Of a DNA stretch of 64,000 nucleotides, positions 26,007 through 33,954 are shown one piece after another. The stretch is from Pontibacter anaerobius (GTDB lineage: Bacteria > Bacteroidota > Bacteroidia > Cytophagales > Hymenobacteraceae), in assembly GCF_026241195.1 (NCBI RefSeq), contig NZ_JAPFQO010000007.1:186001-250000 (forward strand), written 5' to 3'. The notes below the pieces were generated by a model, which worked only from the letters and a program-made list of their open reading frames with translations, was not told where the DNA came from and did not search any database. The position numbers and the translations under genes were made by a program. Each line of letters begins with the position of its first letter. Position 1 is the first letter of the stretch.

Positions 26007-26446
26007 GCGCTTCAGGAAGTATAAATTAGAAAATTTCTTAGCTACAAGTATAAAACGACGCAGGTATAACAGCCTGCGTTTTTTGTACTGTTTTTGGTGG
26101 GTATTAACTAGGTTGTAAAAAGATGAGCTTGCAAGAATGCAAGTGTGTTGCGCCGAAGGGTTGAAGTGTGTCTATACTTTGATTTGCCTTTAACAGTGCC
26201 TTTAATTGTGTTGTGGAGTGTTTAAGAGATGGAGTTAGGAATAAACTATGGTATTGATCTTGTGCTTATCATAGTTTTTGTTTTTGTATTCCAGTGAATT
26301 TATAAATTTAATCATATTCTGGAATTTTATTGTAGGAGGATGTTGTTCAAAGCCTTATTATTACTGCTGCTGACGCTTTGTGTAGGGTGGTTATAGTATA
26401 ATAGCAAGAATTCTTTTAGCCAAAGAACCAGAACTACATCTAACAG
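26007..26446. other. Gene-free AT-rich stretch between radA and the TlpA-like gene
   Basis: Contains the radA terminator near its start and the AAGTATAAA word. The remaining roughly 350 bases are AT-rich with no convincing gene or repeat. Confidence 0.5.
26058..26084 (+). terminator. Terminator of radA
   Basis: ACGCAGG (26058-26064) and CCTGCGT (26073-26079) form a hairpin followed by TTTTT. An AAGTATAAA word lies immediately upstream. Confidence 0.85.
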
Positions 26447-27865
26447 ATGAAAAAACTTAATCTGCTGCTGCCTGCCCTCATCCTGCTGGCAGCAAACCAA
26501 CTCCTTGCCCAAGGCAAAGCCATCATCAGTGGCAAAATCTCTAGTCCCCTCTCCAACCAGGTAGAGTTGGTTATCTACCCAAATCCCCTTATCCCGGAAG
26601 AAGTTACGACAGAGGTAACGCTAGACGGCAAAAGTTTTCGTCTGGAAGTGCCTGTAAAGGAAGCCACCGTGGCAGAACTGCAGCATGGAGATGAGGTGGT
26701 GCAGGTATACCTGGAGCCGGGCTATGAGCTTATCATGAACGCAAACGGCAAAAATTTTCTTAAGTCACTGAAGTACAAAGGAAAGGGCGCCAACGAGAAT
26801 AACTACCTGGCAAACTATACTTACCGCTTCGAGGAGGAGGAGGAGTACCAGGTGCTGCCGGATAATATCAAACTAAAAGAGCAGCAGTTCACTGAGTTTC
26901 TGGACTACCGCCGCGAGGACCAGTTAGCCAGCTTTGAGAAGTATACCGGTAAAAAAGAGGTGTCGGAGCAGTTCAGCGATTTTCTGAAAGCCGAGATAGA
27001 TTTTAGCTATGCCACAGACAAACTGAGTTACCACCCGCTGCGCCAGCAAGTAATGCAGGTATCGCTTAGCAAGCCCTCAGCGGCATTTTATGATTACCTC
27101 AGCGAGTTAGACCTGAACCGCCCTGCAAACCTTTTAAGCCCTTCGTTTGTGAACTTCCTGCGCAACTATACAGCTTATTTTGCCAAAGAGGCAGGCTACC
27201 AGGAGGCAAACCCGCAGTATTTTAAAGTACGCTACCAGGTAGCAGAACAGAAACTGAAAGGGCAGGCGAAGCTACTGGCGCAGGCGCAGGTGCTGAAGCA
27301 GTCTATACAACAGGGCCACCTGAAGTATACCGAGCAAATGCTGGAGGACTTCAATGTGAAAAACAGAGACAGAGCCGGAAATGAGTACCTGGCAAGGCTA
27401 TATAACGAAAACACAACACTGGTGACCGGCGGCATAGCTCCGGATTTCATGTTGCAGAATGTAGACGGCGATACGGTGTCGCTCAGCGATTACAGGGGCA
27501 AACTGGTCTACCTTAACTTCTGGCGCAGCGACTGCGGACTTTGCCATGTAGAGCTGCCGCACCTGCAACGCCTTACGGGCAAACTGGGCAACCATAAAAT
27601 AGTTTTCCTGAACATTGCCGTGGGAGACGACGAGGCGCAGTGGCGGAAGCTGGTACAGAAGAAAGAGCTGCAGGGCGAGCATGTGTTGGCAAAGGGGGCT
27701 GACGCTGCCCTTGCCAAGCAGTATGGCCTGAAGGATGTACCGGCTTATTTCCTGATAGACGAGGAAGGCCGCTTTATCTCCCTTAAAGCACGCCGCCCCA
27801 GCGATCATGAGGCCGCCAACGATATTCTGCAGCACTTGGAGGTACGGCAGGTCTCCTTAAAGTAG
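26447..27865 (+). CDS. TlpA-like thiol-disulfide oxidoreductase
   Basis: A 472-residue exported protein with an N-terminal signal peptide (cleavage near LLAQ/GKA), a DUF4369-like beta-sandwich (about 24-130), a helical middle region, and a C-terminal TlpA/ResA thioredoxin domain (about 325-465). The active site is FWRSDCGLCHVELPHL, CGLC at residues 363-366, with the cis-Pro loop LKDVPAYFLID. The first active-site residue is preceded by Asp rather than the usual Trp/Ala-Thr. This three-part layout is common in Bacteroidota periplasmic reductases whose substrates are mostly unknown. It is a single-gene unit with its own terminator. Confidence 0.9.
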   Translation: MKKLNLLLPALILLAANQLLAQGKAIISGKISSPLSNQVELVIYPNPLIPEEVTTEVTLDGKSFRLEVPVKEATVAELQHGDEVVQVYLEPGYELIMNANGKNFLKSLKYKGKGANENNYLANYTYRFEEEEEYQVLPDNIKLKEQQFTEFLDYRREDQLASFEKYTGKKEVSEQFSDFLKAEIDFSYATDKLSYHPLRQQVMQVSLSKPSAAFYDYLSELDLNRPANLLSPSFVNFLRNYTAYFAKEAGYQEANPQYFKVRYQVAEQKLKGQAKLLAQAQVLKQSIQQGHLKYTEQMLEDFNVKNRDRAGNEYLARLYNENTTLVTGGIAPDFMLQNVDGDTVSLSDYRGKLVYLNFWRSDCGLCHVELPHLQRLTGKLGNHKIVFLNIAVGDDEAQWRKLVQKKELQGEHVLAKGADAALAKQYGLKDVPAYFLIDEEGRFISLKARRPSDHEAANDILQHLEVRQVSLK

Positions 27866-27888
27866 TCATCGTTCACAGTTTATACTTG

Positions 27889-27921
27889 GCCCGGCATTCT
27901 TCTGAGTGCCGGGCTTTTTTT
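27889..27921 (+). terminator. Terminator of the TlpA-like gene
   Basis: GCCCGGCA (27889-27896) pairs with TGCCGGGC (27907-27914), followed by seven T. A TTTATACTT word ends two bases before the stem. Confidence 0.88.
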
Positions 27922-27960
27922 GTTTAGGGGTGAATTCTGAGTTTGTGAAATTAGGTACCG

Positions 27961-28345
27961 GGTCCACTACCCCTACCCCTCAGAGCTACGCTCGCTACCT
28001 TCAAGCGCGCATTCTCGGTAGTCTAAGGAGGGGAACCTGTAAAAGCTTTGGCTGAAGAATAAATTTCATGGCTGCTGGTATTATCAGCAGAAGTATAAAC
28101 CCACCCAGCCCCTTTCGACAGGGGATTCTCAGGAAACGATTATCCAACCACCCCTGCCCCTCCTTGTCCAAGGAGGGGAGTTCTCGGTAGACGATGTTGA
28201 AGTGTAAGTTTCATAGTTGGGGATGGGTGTCATCAGCAAAAGTGTTAACTCACCCCTAGCCCCTCCGAGGAGGGGAATTTCACCTCTCCCCAGCCCTCTC
28301 CTTTTCTCGAGGGCCCCTACCCCCAAAACAGGAGAGGGAGTACTG
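27961..28345. repeat. CCCCT/AGGGG intergenic repeat cluster
   Basis: Units at about 27961-28040, 28096-28195 and 28250-28345. The first is a near-copy of the insert-bearing unit at 19391-19468 (CCCCTCAGAGCTACGCTCGC, then TTCTCGGTAGTCTAAGGAGG). The second has no insert and forms the simple hairpin CCCCTCCTTG-TC-CAAGGAGGGG (28157-28178), which probably shows the ancestral unit. The third ends with AAAACAGGAGAGGGAGT, also found at 19281-19300. Confidence 0.7.
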
Positions 28346-28365
28346 CTCAGGCTCCGTCAGCGGGG

Positions 28366-28804
28366 GCTATCGAACTGATCCCAGTCTTTCCGTTGAGCGC
28401 CTTTGGAGTTTTTCCGGTGACGAGCGGCAGCGTGGCATTGCGACGCAGGAGCAAAGGGAAAGGTCCCAGCGCGATGCGGGAAGACGAGCCCTCCCGGGCT
28501 GGAGGGAGCCAAAGCCAGAAATGAAACTGTAGGTTCGTAAGACTGAGGATGAACAGAAGCTAGAAAGGATAGCTTGTGTCAAGTGGCAGAAAGCAGCAGC
28601 TAGGGAAGTATAAGTATGGCTCACGCGGATTAGGAAATCCGCAGCAGGAAGGTTCCGGACAGAGATGTCCGGAACAGCGAAAGTATGAATGGACAGGTAT
28701 ATCGTATGGCCAAAGCATAAAGGATGGCTCTCCGAGCCAGTTGAGTTACAAACTCAACATCATAAAAGGTCACAAGTCTGAAGACTTGCGCCAGAAGGGG
28801 AGGT
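28366..28804 (+). repeat. Multi-hairpin dispersed element, copy B
   Basis: Homologous to 19541-19976 over its whole length. Hairpins in order: GCGGATT-AAATCCGC (28625-28640), GTTCCGGACA-TGTCCGGAAC (28652-28675), TGGCTC-GAGCCA (28724-28739), GTTGAGTT-AACTCAAC (28740-28758), CAAGTC-GACTTG (28772-28787). Compared with copy A, stems 3 and 5 differ at both paired positions (T-A to C-G, for example), which preserves pairing. An indel of six bases distinguishes the copies in the 5' block. Confidence 0.85.
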
Positions 28805-28829
28805 AAAGAAAATATAAACTGGCAAGTAT

Positions 28830-28862
28830 GAGTACGCGGATAAGGATGTCCGGAACAGCGGA
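28830..28862. repeat. Remnant of the multi-hairpin element
   Basis: ACGCGGATAAGGATGTCCGG and the following AACAGCGG join the left arm of hairpin 1 to the right arm of hairpin 2 of the neighbouring element, as if the intervening bases had been deleted. Confidence 0.5.
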
Positions 28863-29066
28863 AAAATATAGCAGCAACACGTATAAAGTATAACCCAAGT
28901 ATATACCACGTATCAGGAACTGTGGCAGCAAAACCATTACCCACCTCTCCCTAAATAACCGTTAAATGTTTTGCTGCGTACTTAATTTCTACACCTCTGT
29001 AAGCAGCAGAGAGCTATGAAAGCAATTTAGAAGTTACAAATACTCTACTTTTTAACCACAAAAAAT

Positions 29067-30254
29067 ATGGCATTAATCAATAAGAATGACATTGAGAAGC
29101 TGCTGAATGTGCAGAATAACACACAAAACGCTTTGTGTATTTCTCTCTACATACCTACGCACCGTGCCGGCCACGAAACCCTGAATGGCCAAGACCACAT
29201 CCTCTTTAAAAACAAACTCAGAGAAACCCGAGCCCTGCTGCAAAGGCACGACGTGCCCGAGGCAGAGATAGAGCAGTACATGAAACCGGCGGAAGAGCTT
29301 TTGAACGACAACGGCTTCTGGCGCCACCAGGCAGAAGGCTTGGCTATGTTCATCACTAAAGGCTTCTCCGCGCATTATACCCTTCCCATGACAATGCCAG
29401 ACGTAGTGTATGTGCTGGATCAGTTTTACCTGACCCCCTTATTGCCAATCCTGAGCCAGAACGGCCGTTTCTTTATCCTGAGCCTGTACCGCGAGAAAGT
29501 AGGCTTTTATGAGGCGACCATTGATAAGATCAGGCAGATAGACATCAGCTCGTTTGTGCCCGAAACCATGAACAAAGCCCTGAAGTTTGACGTGAAAGGC
29601 AACGACCAAGACTTTACCCACTCCACTACCACCGTAAACGGCACAAACATAGTGCACGGTCCGGGCAGCACCAAGGGCGATGAGGAGCACGAGCGCGTAC
29701 GCGAGTTTGTGCTAGAGATAGATAATAGTATGCAAAAGATACTGCACGATGCACATGAGCCCCTTGTATTGGCCGGCGTAGACCATTACTGCAGCCTTTA
29801 CAAGCAGCACAGCAAGTATAAAAACATTGTGCCGCAGAACATCAATATAAACGAAAACGCCGATGTGGTGGACGCCAATTCGCTGCACCAGAAGGCGTTG
29901 GCTGTTGTAAAACCTATGATGCAGCAGGGGCACACCGATTCGCTGACTCGCTACCAGAACGTGGCAGGCACCGGCGTAACTTCCGAGGATATTGCCACTG
30001 TGGCGGCAGAAGCCGTGCATGGACGCGTGGATACACTATTTATTACGCCAAGCCAGCCTGTTTGGGGCAGGTATGACGCCAAGAGCGCTACAGCTGAGAT
30101 ACATAACGAGTACAAACGCGGCGATGATGACCTGATAAATCTGGCGGCTACCAAAACTTTGGCCCAGGGTGGTAAAGTGTTCGTTAGCAGTTATAACGGG
30201 CTCACTGAGTCTGCCGAGGGAGGTGCCAATGTAAAGGCGCTTTTCAGGTACTAA
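29067..30254 (+). CDS. Bacterial eRF1-like (baeRF) family protein
   Basis: A 395-residue protein that I place in the bacterial archaeo-eukaryotic release factor (baeRF) group. It has an opening NALCISLYIPTHRAG with R, an internal GFWRHQAEGLAMFI, and YEATIDKIRQIDI in the first half. The second half is eRF1-domain-3-like with PLVLAGVDHYCSLYKQHSKY and ending GGKVFVSSYNGLTES. Such proteins resemble the peptidyl-tRNA-hydrolysing scaffold of eRF1/Pelota and have been suggested to act in ribosome rescue or in conflict systems; none is well characterised. I see no GGQ tripeptide. It is a single gene with its own terminator at 30300. Confidence 0.72.
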   Translation: MALINKNDIEKLLNVQNNTQNALCISLYIPTHRAGHETLNGQDHILFKNKLRETRALLQRHDVPEAEIEQYMKPAEELLNDNGFWRHQAEGLAMFITKGFSAHYTLPMTMPDVVYVLDQFYLTPLLPILSQNGRFFILSLYREKVGFYEATIDKIRQIDISSFVPETMNKALKFDVKGNDQDFTHSTTTVNGTNIVHGPGSTKGDEEHERVREFVLEIDNSMQKILHDAHEPLVLAGVDHYCSLYKQHSKYKNIVPQNININENADVVDANSLHQKALAVVKPMMQQGHTDSLTRYQNVAGTGVTSEDIATVAAEAVHGRVDTLFITPSQPVWGRYDAKSATAEIHNEYKRGDDDLINLAATKTLAQGGKVFVSSYNGLTESAEGGANVKALFRY

Positions 30255-30299
30255 ACAGCCTTGTTTTTGGCCGTTAGCGGCAGAAAGTATAAATTAGTG

Positions 30300-30320
30300 G
30301 GGCAGCCAAAGCGGCTGCCC
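30300..30320 (+). terminator. Terminator of the baeRF gene
   Basis: GGGCAGCC (30300-30307) and GGCTGCCC (30313-30320), followed by TATTATTTT. An AAGTATAAA word lies a few bases upstream. Confidence 0.75.
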
Positions 30321-30376
30321 TATTATTTTGGGTAGCTAGCTGCATTTGGCTGCTGCCGTAGCACCTGCATACTTCT

Positions 30377-31399
30377 ATGGCGGTTTATTTAGCTGATGGG
30401 TTTAACTTTTTATCAAAACTGACGCCACTGCGCGCGCTGAATGCGCTGCAGGTGGTGGGCAGCTACCTGTACTCTAAGTTCACCGGCAAGGCTACACACT
30501 GGGGCTATCCCCTCAGTATTTCGCTGGAGCCCACCACCTCCTGCAACCTGCGCTGCCCCGAGTGCCCCAGTGGCCTCCGCTCCTTCTCACGGCCCACCGG
30601 CATGCTGCAGAATGAGTTGTTTAAAAGCACCATAGACCAGCTGCACCGCCGCCTGCTGTACCTTATCTTTTATTTCCAGGGGGAGCCATATTTGCACAAG
30701 AGCTTTCTGGAGCTGGTAAAGTATGCCTCAGACCGCGGCATCTATACGGCTACCTCCACCAACGCACACTTTCTGGATGATGCCACGGCACGCCAAACCG
30801 TGGAATCCGGACTGGACCGGTTGATCGTATCTATAGACGGCACTACGCAGGAGACGTATGCGGCCTACAGGGTGGGCGGAAAACTGGAGAAGGTGCTGGA
30901 GGGTACGCGCAATGTGGTGAAGTGGAAGAAGGAGCTGAAAACAAAGACGCCGCACATCATGTTCCAGTTTCTGGTGGTGCGCCCTAACGAGCACCAACTG
31001 GAGGATGTAAAAGCGCTGGCAAAGGAACTGGGGGTGGACGAGGTGGTGTTCAAAACTGCCCAGATCTACGACTATGCCCAGGGCTCCCCGCTCATCCCGA
31101 CGATAGACTACTACTCCAGGTACACAAACAACGGCGACGGCAGCTACAGCATTAAGAACAAGCTGCTGAACCACTGCTGGAAGATGTGGCACTCCTGCGT
31201 GATCACCTGGGACGGGCTGGTAGTGCCCTGCTGCTTCGATAAAGATGCCGACTACCGGCAGGGCGACCTGCAGCAGCAGAGCTTTGCGCAAGTATGGCGC
31301 GGCAAGGAGTATAACTCGTTCCGGCAGAAACTGCTACGCTCCCGCAGCGAGGTGGAGATGTGCCGCAACTGCACCGAGGGCACAAAAGTGTGGGCCTGA
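30377..31399 (+). CDS. Radical SAM/SPASM protein
   Basis: A 340-residue radical SAM enzyme. The [4Fe-4S]/SAM motif CNLRCPEC is at residues 56-63 (CxxxCxxC) within LEPTTSCNLRCPECPSGLRS. The TIM-barrel core includes FYFQGEPYLHKSFLEL and RLIVSIDGTTQETYAAYR. A C-terminal SPASM domain has HCWKMWHSCVITWDGLVVPC, CFD and CRNC, for auxiliary iron-sulfur clusters. SPASM members mature peptides or modify other macromolecules. No precursor peptide gene or partner is visible next to it, so the substrate is unknown. The next gene, an MscS channel, follows about 50 bases later on the same strand. Confidence 0.88.
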   Translation: MAVYLADGFNFLSKLTPLRALNALQVVGSYLYSKFTGKATHWGYPLSISLEPTTSCNLRCPECPSGLRSFSRPTGMLQNELFKSTIDQLHRRLLYLIFYFQGEPYLHKSFLELVKYASDRGIYTATSTNAHFLDDATARQTVESGLDRLIVSIDGTTQETYAAYRVGGKLEKVLEGTRNVVKWKKELKTKTPHIMFQFLVVRPNEHQLEDVKALAKELGVDEVVFKTAQIYDYAQGSPLIPTIDYYSRYTNNGDGSYSIKNKLLNHCWKMWHSCVITWDGLVVPCCFDKDADYRQGDLQQQSFAQVWRGKEYNSFRQKLLRSRSEVEMCRNCTEGTKVWA

Positions 31400-31450
31400 C
31401 AATGTATTAACCATGAAAAAATCATCATTTTGGAAATTAACCTAACCTCA

Positions 31451-32383
31451 ATGAAAGACCTGAACGATGCCGTGGAGCTGCTTTGGAGCAAGCTGGAGGG
31501 CTGGGGAGCGCAAATAGTACTCATGCTCCCGAATATCTTTGTGGCACTTATCCTGCTGATCATCACTTTTTACGTGGCGGGCTTTGTGCGCGACTGGCTG
31601 GGCAAATTCATCAACAGGTTCTCGCACAGCGCCGCCCTCAATAACCTGATCCTGACGTTACTCCATATCGGCATGCTGATGGTCGGTTTCTTCTTTGTGC
31701 TGAGCGTGCTGAACTTGGATAAAGTGGTGATTTCGCTGCTGGCCGGTGTCGGTATCATCGGTCTGGCCTTGGGCTTTGCCTTTCAGGATATTGCCGCCAA
31801 CTTTATTTCCGGAGTCATTATTGCCGTGCAGAAACCGTTTGGCGTGGGCGATAACATAGAAACTAACGATTACTTCGGCACGATTGAGCGTATCACGCTT
31901 CGGACTATAGATATTCGCCAAGTTACCGGTGAGCTGGTAAGGCTGCCGAACAAGATGGTGTTTGAGAATCCCATGACCAACTTCTCCATCTACGGCACCC
32001 GCCGCATCGACCTGGAGGTGGGTATATCCTACGCCGAGGATCTGGAACGGGTGCAGCAGGTGGTGATAGAGGCGCTTCAGGATGTGAAGAACCGCGTGAA
32101 GACACGCGATGTAGAGGTAATGTATGATGGCTTCGGTGACAGCTCCATCAACTTTAAGGCGCGCTTCTGGGTTACTTACAGCCGGCAGGTAGACTATGTG
32201 GGCGCCAAAAGCGATGCTATTATTAAGATAAAGAAAGCCTTTGATGCCAACGATATCCTTATTCCATTCCCTATCCGAACGCTGGATTTTGGTATAAAAG
32301 GCGGCGAGAAGCTGAGCGAGGAGCTGCAGGCGATAACCGCAAGTATAAAAAATGGCCAGCGCCTGGGCGGCAATGGCCAATAA
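31451..32383 (+). CDS. MscS-type mechanosensitive ion channel
   Basis: A small-conductance mechanosensitive channel of about 310 residues, releasing solutes on hypo-osmotic shock. It has three membrane segments (about residues 20-48, 65-90, 95-125). The pore helix GVGIIGLALGFAFQDIAANF is followed by FISGVIIAVQKPFGVGDNIE and the beta domain with RLPNKMVFENPMTNFS. The C-terminal cytoplasmic part is present. The chosen ATG at 31451 begins MKDLNDAVELL; an in-frame TTG seven codons upstream is the alternative. Confidence 0.92.
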   Translation: MKDLNDAVELLWSKLEGWGAQIVLMLPNIFVALILLIITFYVAGFVRDWLGKFINRFSHSAALNNLILTLLHIGMLMVGFFFVLSVLNLDKVVISLLAGVGIIGLALGFAFQDIAANFISGVIIAVQKPFGVGDNIETNDYFGTIERITLRTIDIRQVTGELVRLPNKMVFENPMTNFSIYGTRRIDLEVGISYAEDLERVQQVVIEALQDVKNRVKTRDVEVMYDGFGDSSINFKARFWVTYSRQVDYVGAKSDAIIKIKKAFDANDILIPFPIRTLDFGIKGGEKLSEELQAITASIKNGQRLGGNGQ

Positions 32384-32410
32384 CAACTAAGGTATTCTTT
32401 AATTTAGCAG

Positions 32411-32443
32411 CAGCAAGGGCCGATATGATGTCGGCCCTTGCTG
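32411..32443. terminator. Bidirectional terminator between MscS and the 112-aa gene
   Basis: A perfect 13-base stem, CAGCAAGGGCCGA / TCGGCCCTTGCTG, between convergent genes. Confidence 0.85.
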
Positions 32444-32445
32444 TT

Positions 32446-32784
32446 TTACTTGTCGTTCTTATCCAGGTTCTTGCCCAGGTCCTCCACCTGTTTCAGAAAC
32501 GTGTCCACGTTCTCATCGGCATAAGGGCCGTAGGAGTTGGAGATGGTGCCCTTCAGGCCGGTGCTTGTCTCTAATGCATATAGTATAGACATATCGTCCG
32601 GGTCACTTTCGCCCTCAAAACGGTAGTGGTCTACAATGCGCACCTGGTCCGGGTTAAACTGCTCTTTTTCTTCCATAGTGCAGAGTCTTCCATCCTGCCC
32701 TACTTTAAAATCATACTTATAGCCGTCTTTACGGAGGCGGTTCAGTACGTTCACTAAAGATCTTTCTTCAACTTTATCTTGCAT
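32446..32784 (-). CDS. Small conserved protein often mislabelled PRPP synthetase
   Basis: A 112-residue soluble protein. LVNVLNRLRKDGYKYDFKV, then QVRIVDHYRFEGESDPDDMS and LYALETSTGLKGTISNSYG match a Bacteroidota family commonly labelled 'phosphoribosylpyrophosphate synthetase' in databases. It is about one third the length of a real PRPP synthetase and has neither its PRPP-binding loop nor its ATP-binding residues, so the label is not supported. The true function is unknown. The RFEGxSxPDDxSxxYAxxxxxGxKG core is the conserved part. Its stop codon lies just beside the shared terminator. Confidence 0.8.
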   Translation of the reverse strand: MQDKVEERSLVNVLNRLRKDGYKYDFKVGQDGRLCTMEEKEQFNPDQVRIVDHYRFEGESDPDDMSILYALETSTGLKGTISNSYGPYADENVDTFLKQVEDLGKNLDKNDK

Positions 32785-32942
32785 AATGTATCGGTTTAAT
32801 TGATTCTACTCCTAAGTATAGAACTATACGCAAAAACAAAGTTTAGATACAAAACGAGGGGCGATTAATGTGAGGCGGAAGCCGAGATCAAAGTATAACA
32901 CCCTGCGCTACCAGCCTGCCGGAGGCTTAAAAACGAAACAGG

Positions 32943-33119
32943 CTAGGCCTTTGCCTGCTGTTTCTCCAGGTCTTGCTGTATCTTCTTGAAGTCGATGGTG
33001 GAGCAGGCGCCACAGCTCTTGGCGCAGCCGCTTCTGGCCGAAAACACCTGGTAGAGCATGCGCAGCATGTAGGCTACCGCCGCCAGAAAGATAAGCAGGA
33101 TGAGGAGTTGCTGAATCAT
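32943..33119 (-). CDS. FeoB-associated-type Cys-rich small membrane protein
   Basis: A 58-residue protein with one N-terminal membrane helix (MIQQLLILLILFLAAVAYML), a basic boundary, then SGCAKSCGACSTIDF and a charged C-terminal helix. The single helix plus CxxxCxxC is the pattern of the FeoB-associated / p12 attachment-like small proteins, usually encoded next to feoB and thought to help ferrous iron uptake. No feoB is present nearby, so it is an orphan. It is on the same strand as and just downstream of the inositol-phosphatase gene. Overlapping frames on the other strand have no family resemblance. Confidence 0.75.
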   Translation of the reverse strand: MIQQLLILLIFLAAVAYMLRMLYQVFSARSGCAKSCGACSTIDFKKIQQDLEKQQAKA

Positions 33120-33150
33120 ACTTTAGAAACCCTTTGGAAGTATAAAAAGT

Positions 33151-33954
33151 TTAGGCTTTCGGCTTTTTCCAGAACTCGCCGATGGTCTGCAGCATCTCGG
33201 GGTGCACGCTACCGTTGCTGGCCACAATCTCGCGCCCGAAGACAAAATCGCTGCCCTCGGTGAACGTGCTGAGCTTGCCGCCCGCCTCCTGCACTATAAT
33301 CACACCGGCTGCCACATCCCAGGCATTCAGGTTATACTCAAAAAATCCCTCAAAGCGCCCGCAGGCCACATATACCAAATCAATGGCGGCAGAGCCGATA
33401 CGGCGTATCCCGTGCGATTTAGACATAAACGACCCCAGCACCTGCAGGTACTGCTGTGTCAGGCCGAAGTCATAGTATGGGAATCCAGTGGCGATCAGGC
33501 TGTCTTTCAGCGCGGGCGCGTCCGATACCTTTATGGGCGTGTCGTTGCAGAAGGCGCCGCCGCCTTTATAGGCCCAGAAACACTCGTCGCGGTTAGGGTC
33601 GTACACCGTGCCCAGTACCACCTGGTCGCCATCCAACAACCCCACGCTGACGCAGTAGGCAGGCAGGCCGTGGGTAAAGTTGGTGGTGCCGTCCAGCGGG
33701 TCTATCACCCAGTTAAAGCGCTCGCCGCGTGTGGTGTCGGTACCCTCCTCGGCAATAAAGCCCGCCTCCGGAAGCAGCTTGCGCAGCCCCTCCACCAGCT
33801 TCTCCTCCGCCTCCTTATCCACGTAAGAAACAAGGTCGTTAAAGCCCTTCTGCTCTATCTGGGAGCGCTCAAAGTTCTCTCCCTCCTTCTGTATAAATGC
33901 GCCGACGCTGCGGCAAAGTATGTTCAGGTTGTTGGCCAGTTGGTTCAGGTTCAT
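33151..33954 (-). CDS. suhB: Inositol monophosphatase family protein
   Basis: A 267-residue Mg-dependent phosphatase. Metal-ligand motifs are FIAEEGTD, VIDPLDGTTNFTHG (about residues 82-95) and NAWDVAAGVIIVQEAGG. Family members dephosphorylate inositol phosphates, fructose bisphosphate or PAP; SuhB-type activity is the most common bacterial one, and the exact substrate is not determined by sequence. The start codon overlaps the stop of the upstream DUF4105 gene (ATGA), and that gene follows rsmI by one base, so rsmI, DUF4105 and this gene form a tight operon. Confidence 0.9.
   Translation of the reverse strand: MNLNQLANNLNILCRSVGAFIQKEGENFERSQIEQKGFNDLVSYVDKEAEEKLVEGLRKLLPEAGFIAEEGTDTTRGERFNWVIDPLDGTTNFTHGLPAYCVSVGLLDGDQVVLGTVYDPNRDECFWAYKGGGAFCNDTPIKVSDAPALKDSLIATGFPYYDFGLTQQYLQVLGSFMSKSHGIRRIGSAAIDLVYVACGRFEGFFEYNLNAWDVAAGVIIVQEAGGKLSTFTEGSDFVFGREIVASNGSVHPEMLQTIGEFWKKPKA

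Larger units (their letters stand above)
27922..29066. other. Gene-free repeat block (about 1.15 kb)
   Basis: No credible gene. It contains three CCCCT/AGGGG repeat units (27961-28345), copy B of the multi-hairpin element (28366-28804), a hairpin remnant (28830-28862), and about 200 further bases leading to the baeRF gene. It has the same order of repeat families as 19.1-20.1 kb. Confidence 0.75.

Noticed and set aside
26340-26396. 18-residue hydrophobic mini-frame (MLFKALLLLLLTLCVGWL) with AGGAGG directly before the ATG
   Set aside because: The Shine-Dalgarno-like word has no spacing to the ATG and the peptide matches nothing known; chance is likely in AT-rich DNA.
28129-28944. Frames of 65-104 codons in the second repeat block
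   Set aside because: Same reason: repeat DNA with hairpins, no family resemblance.
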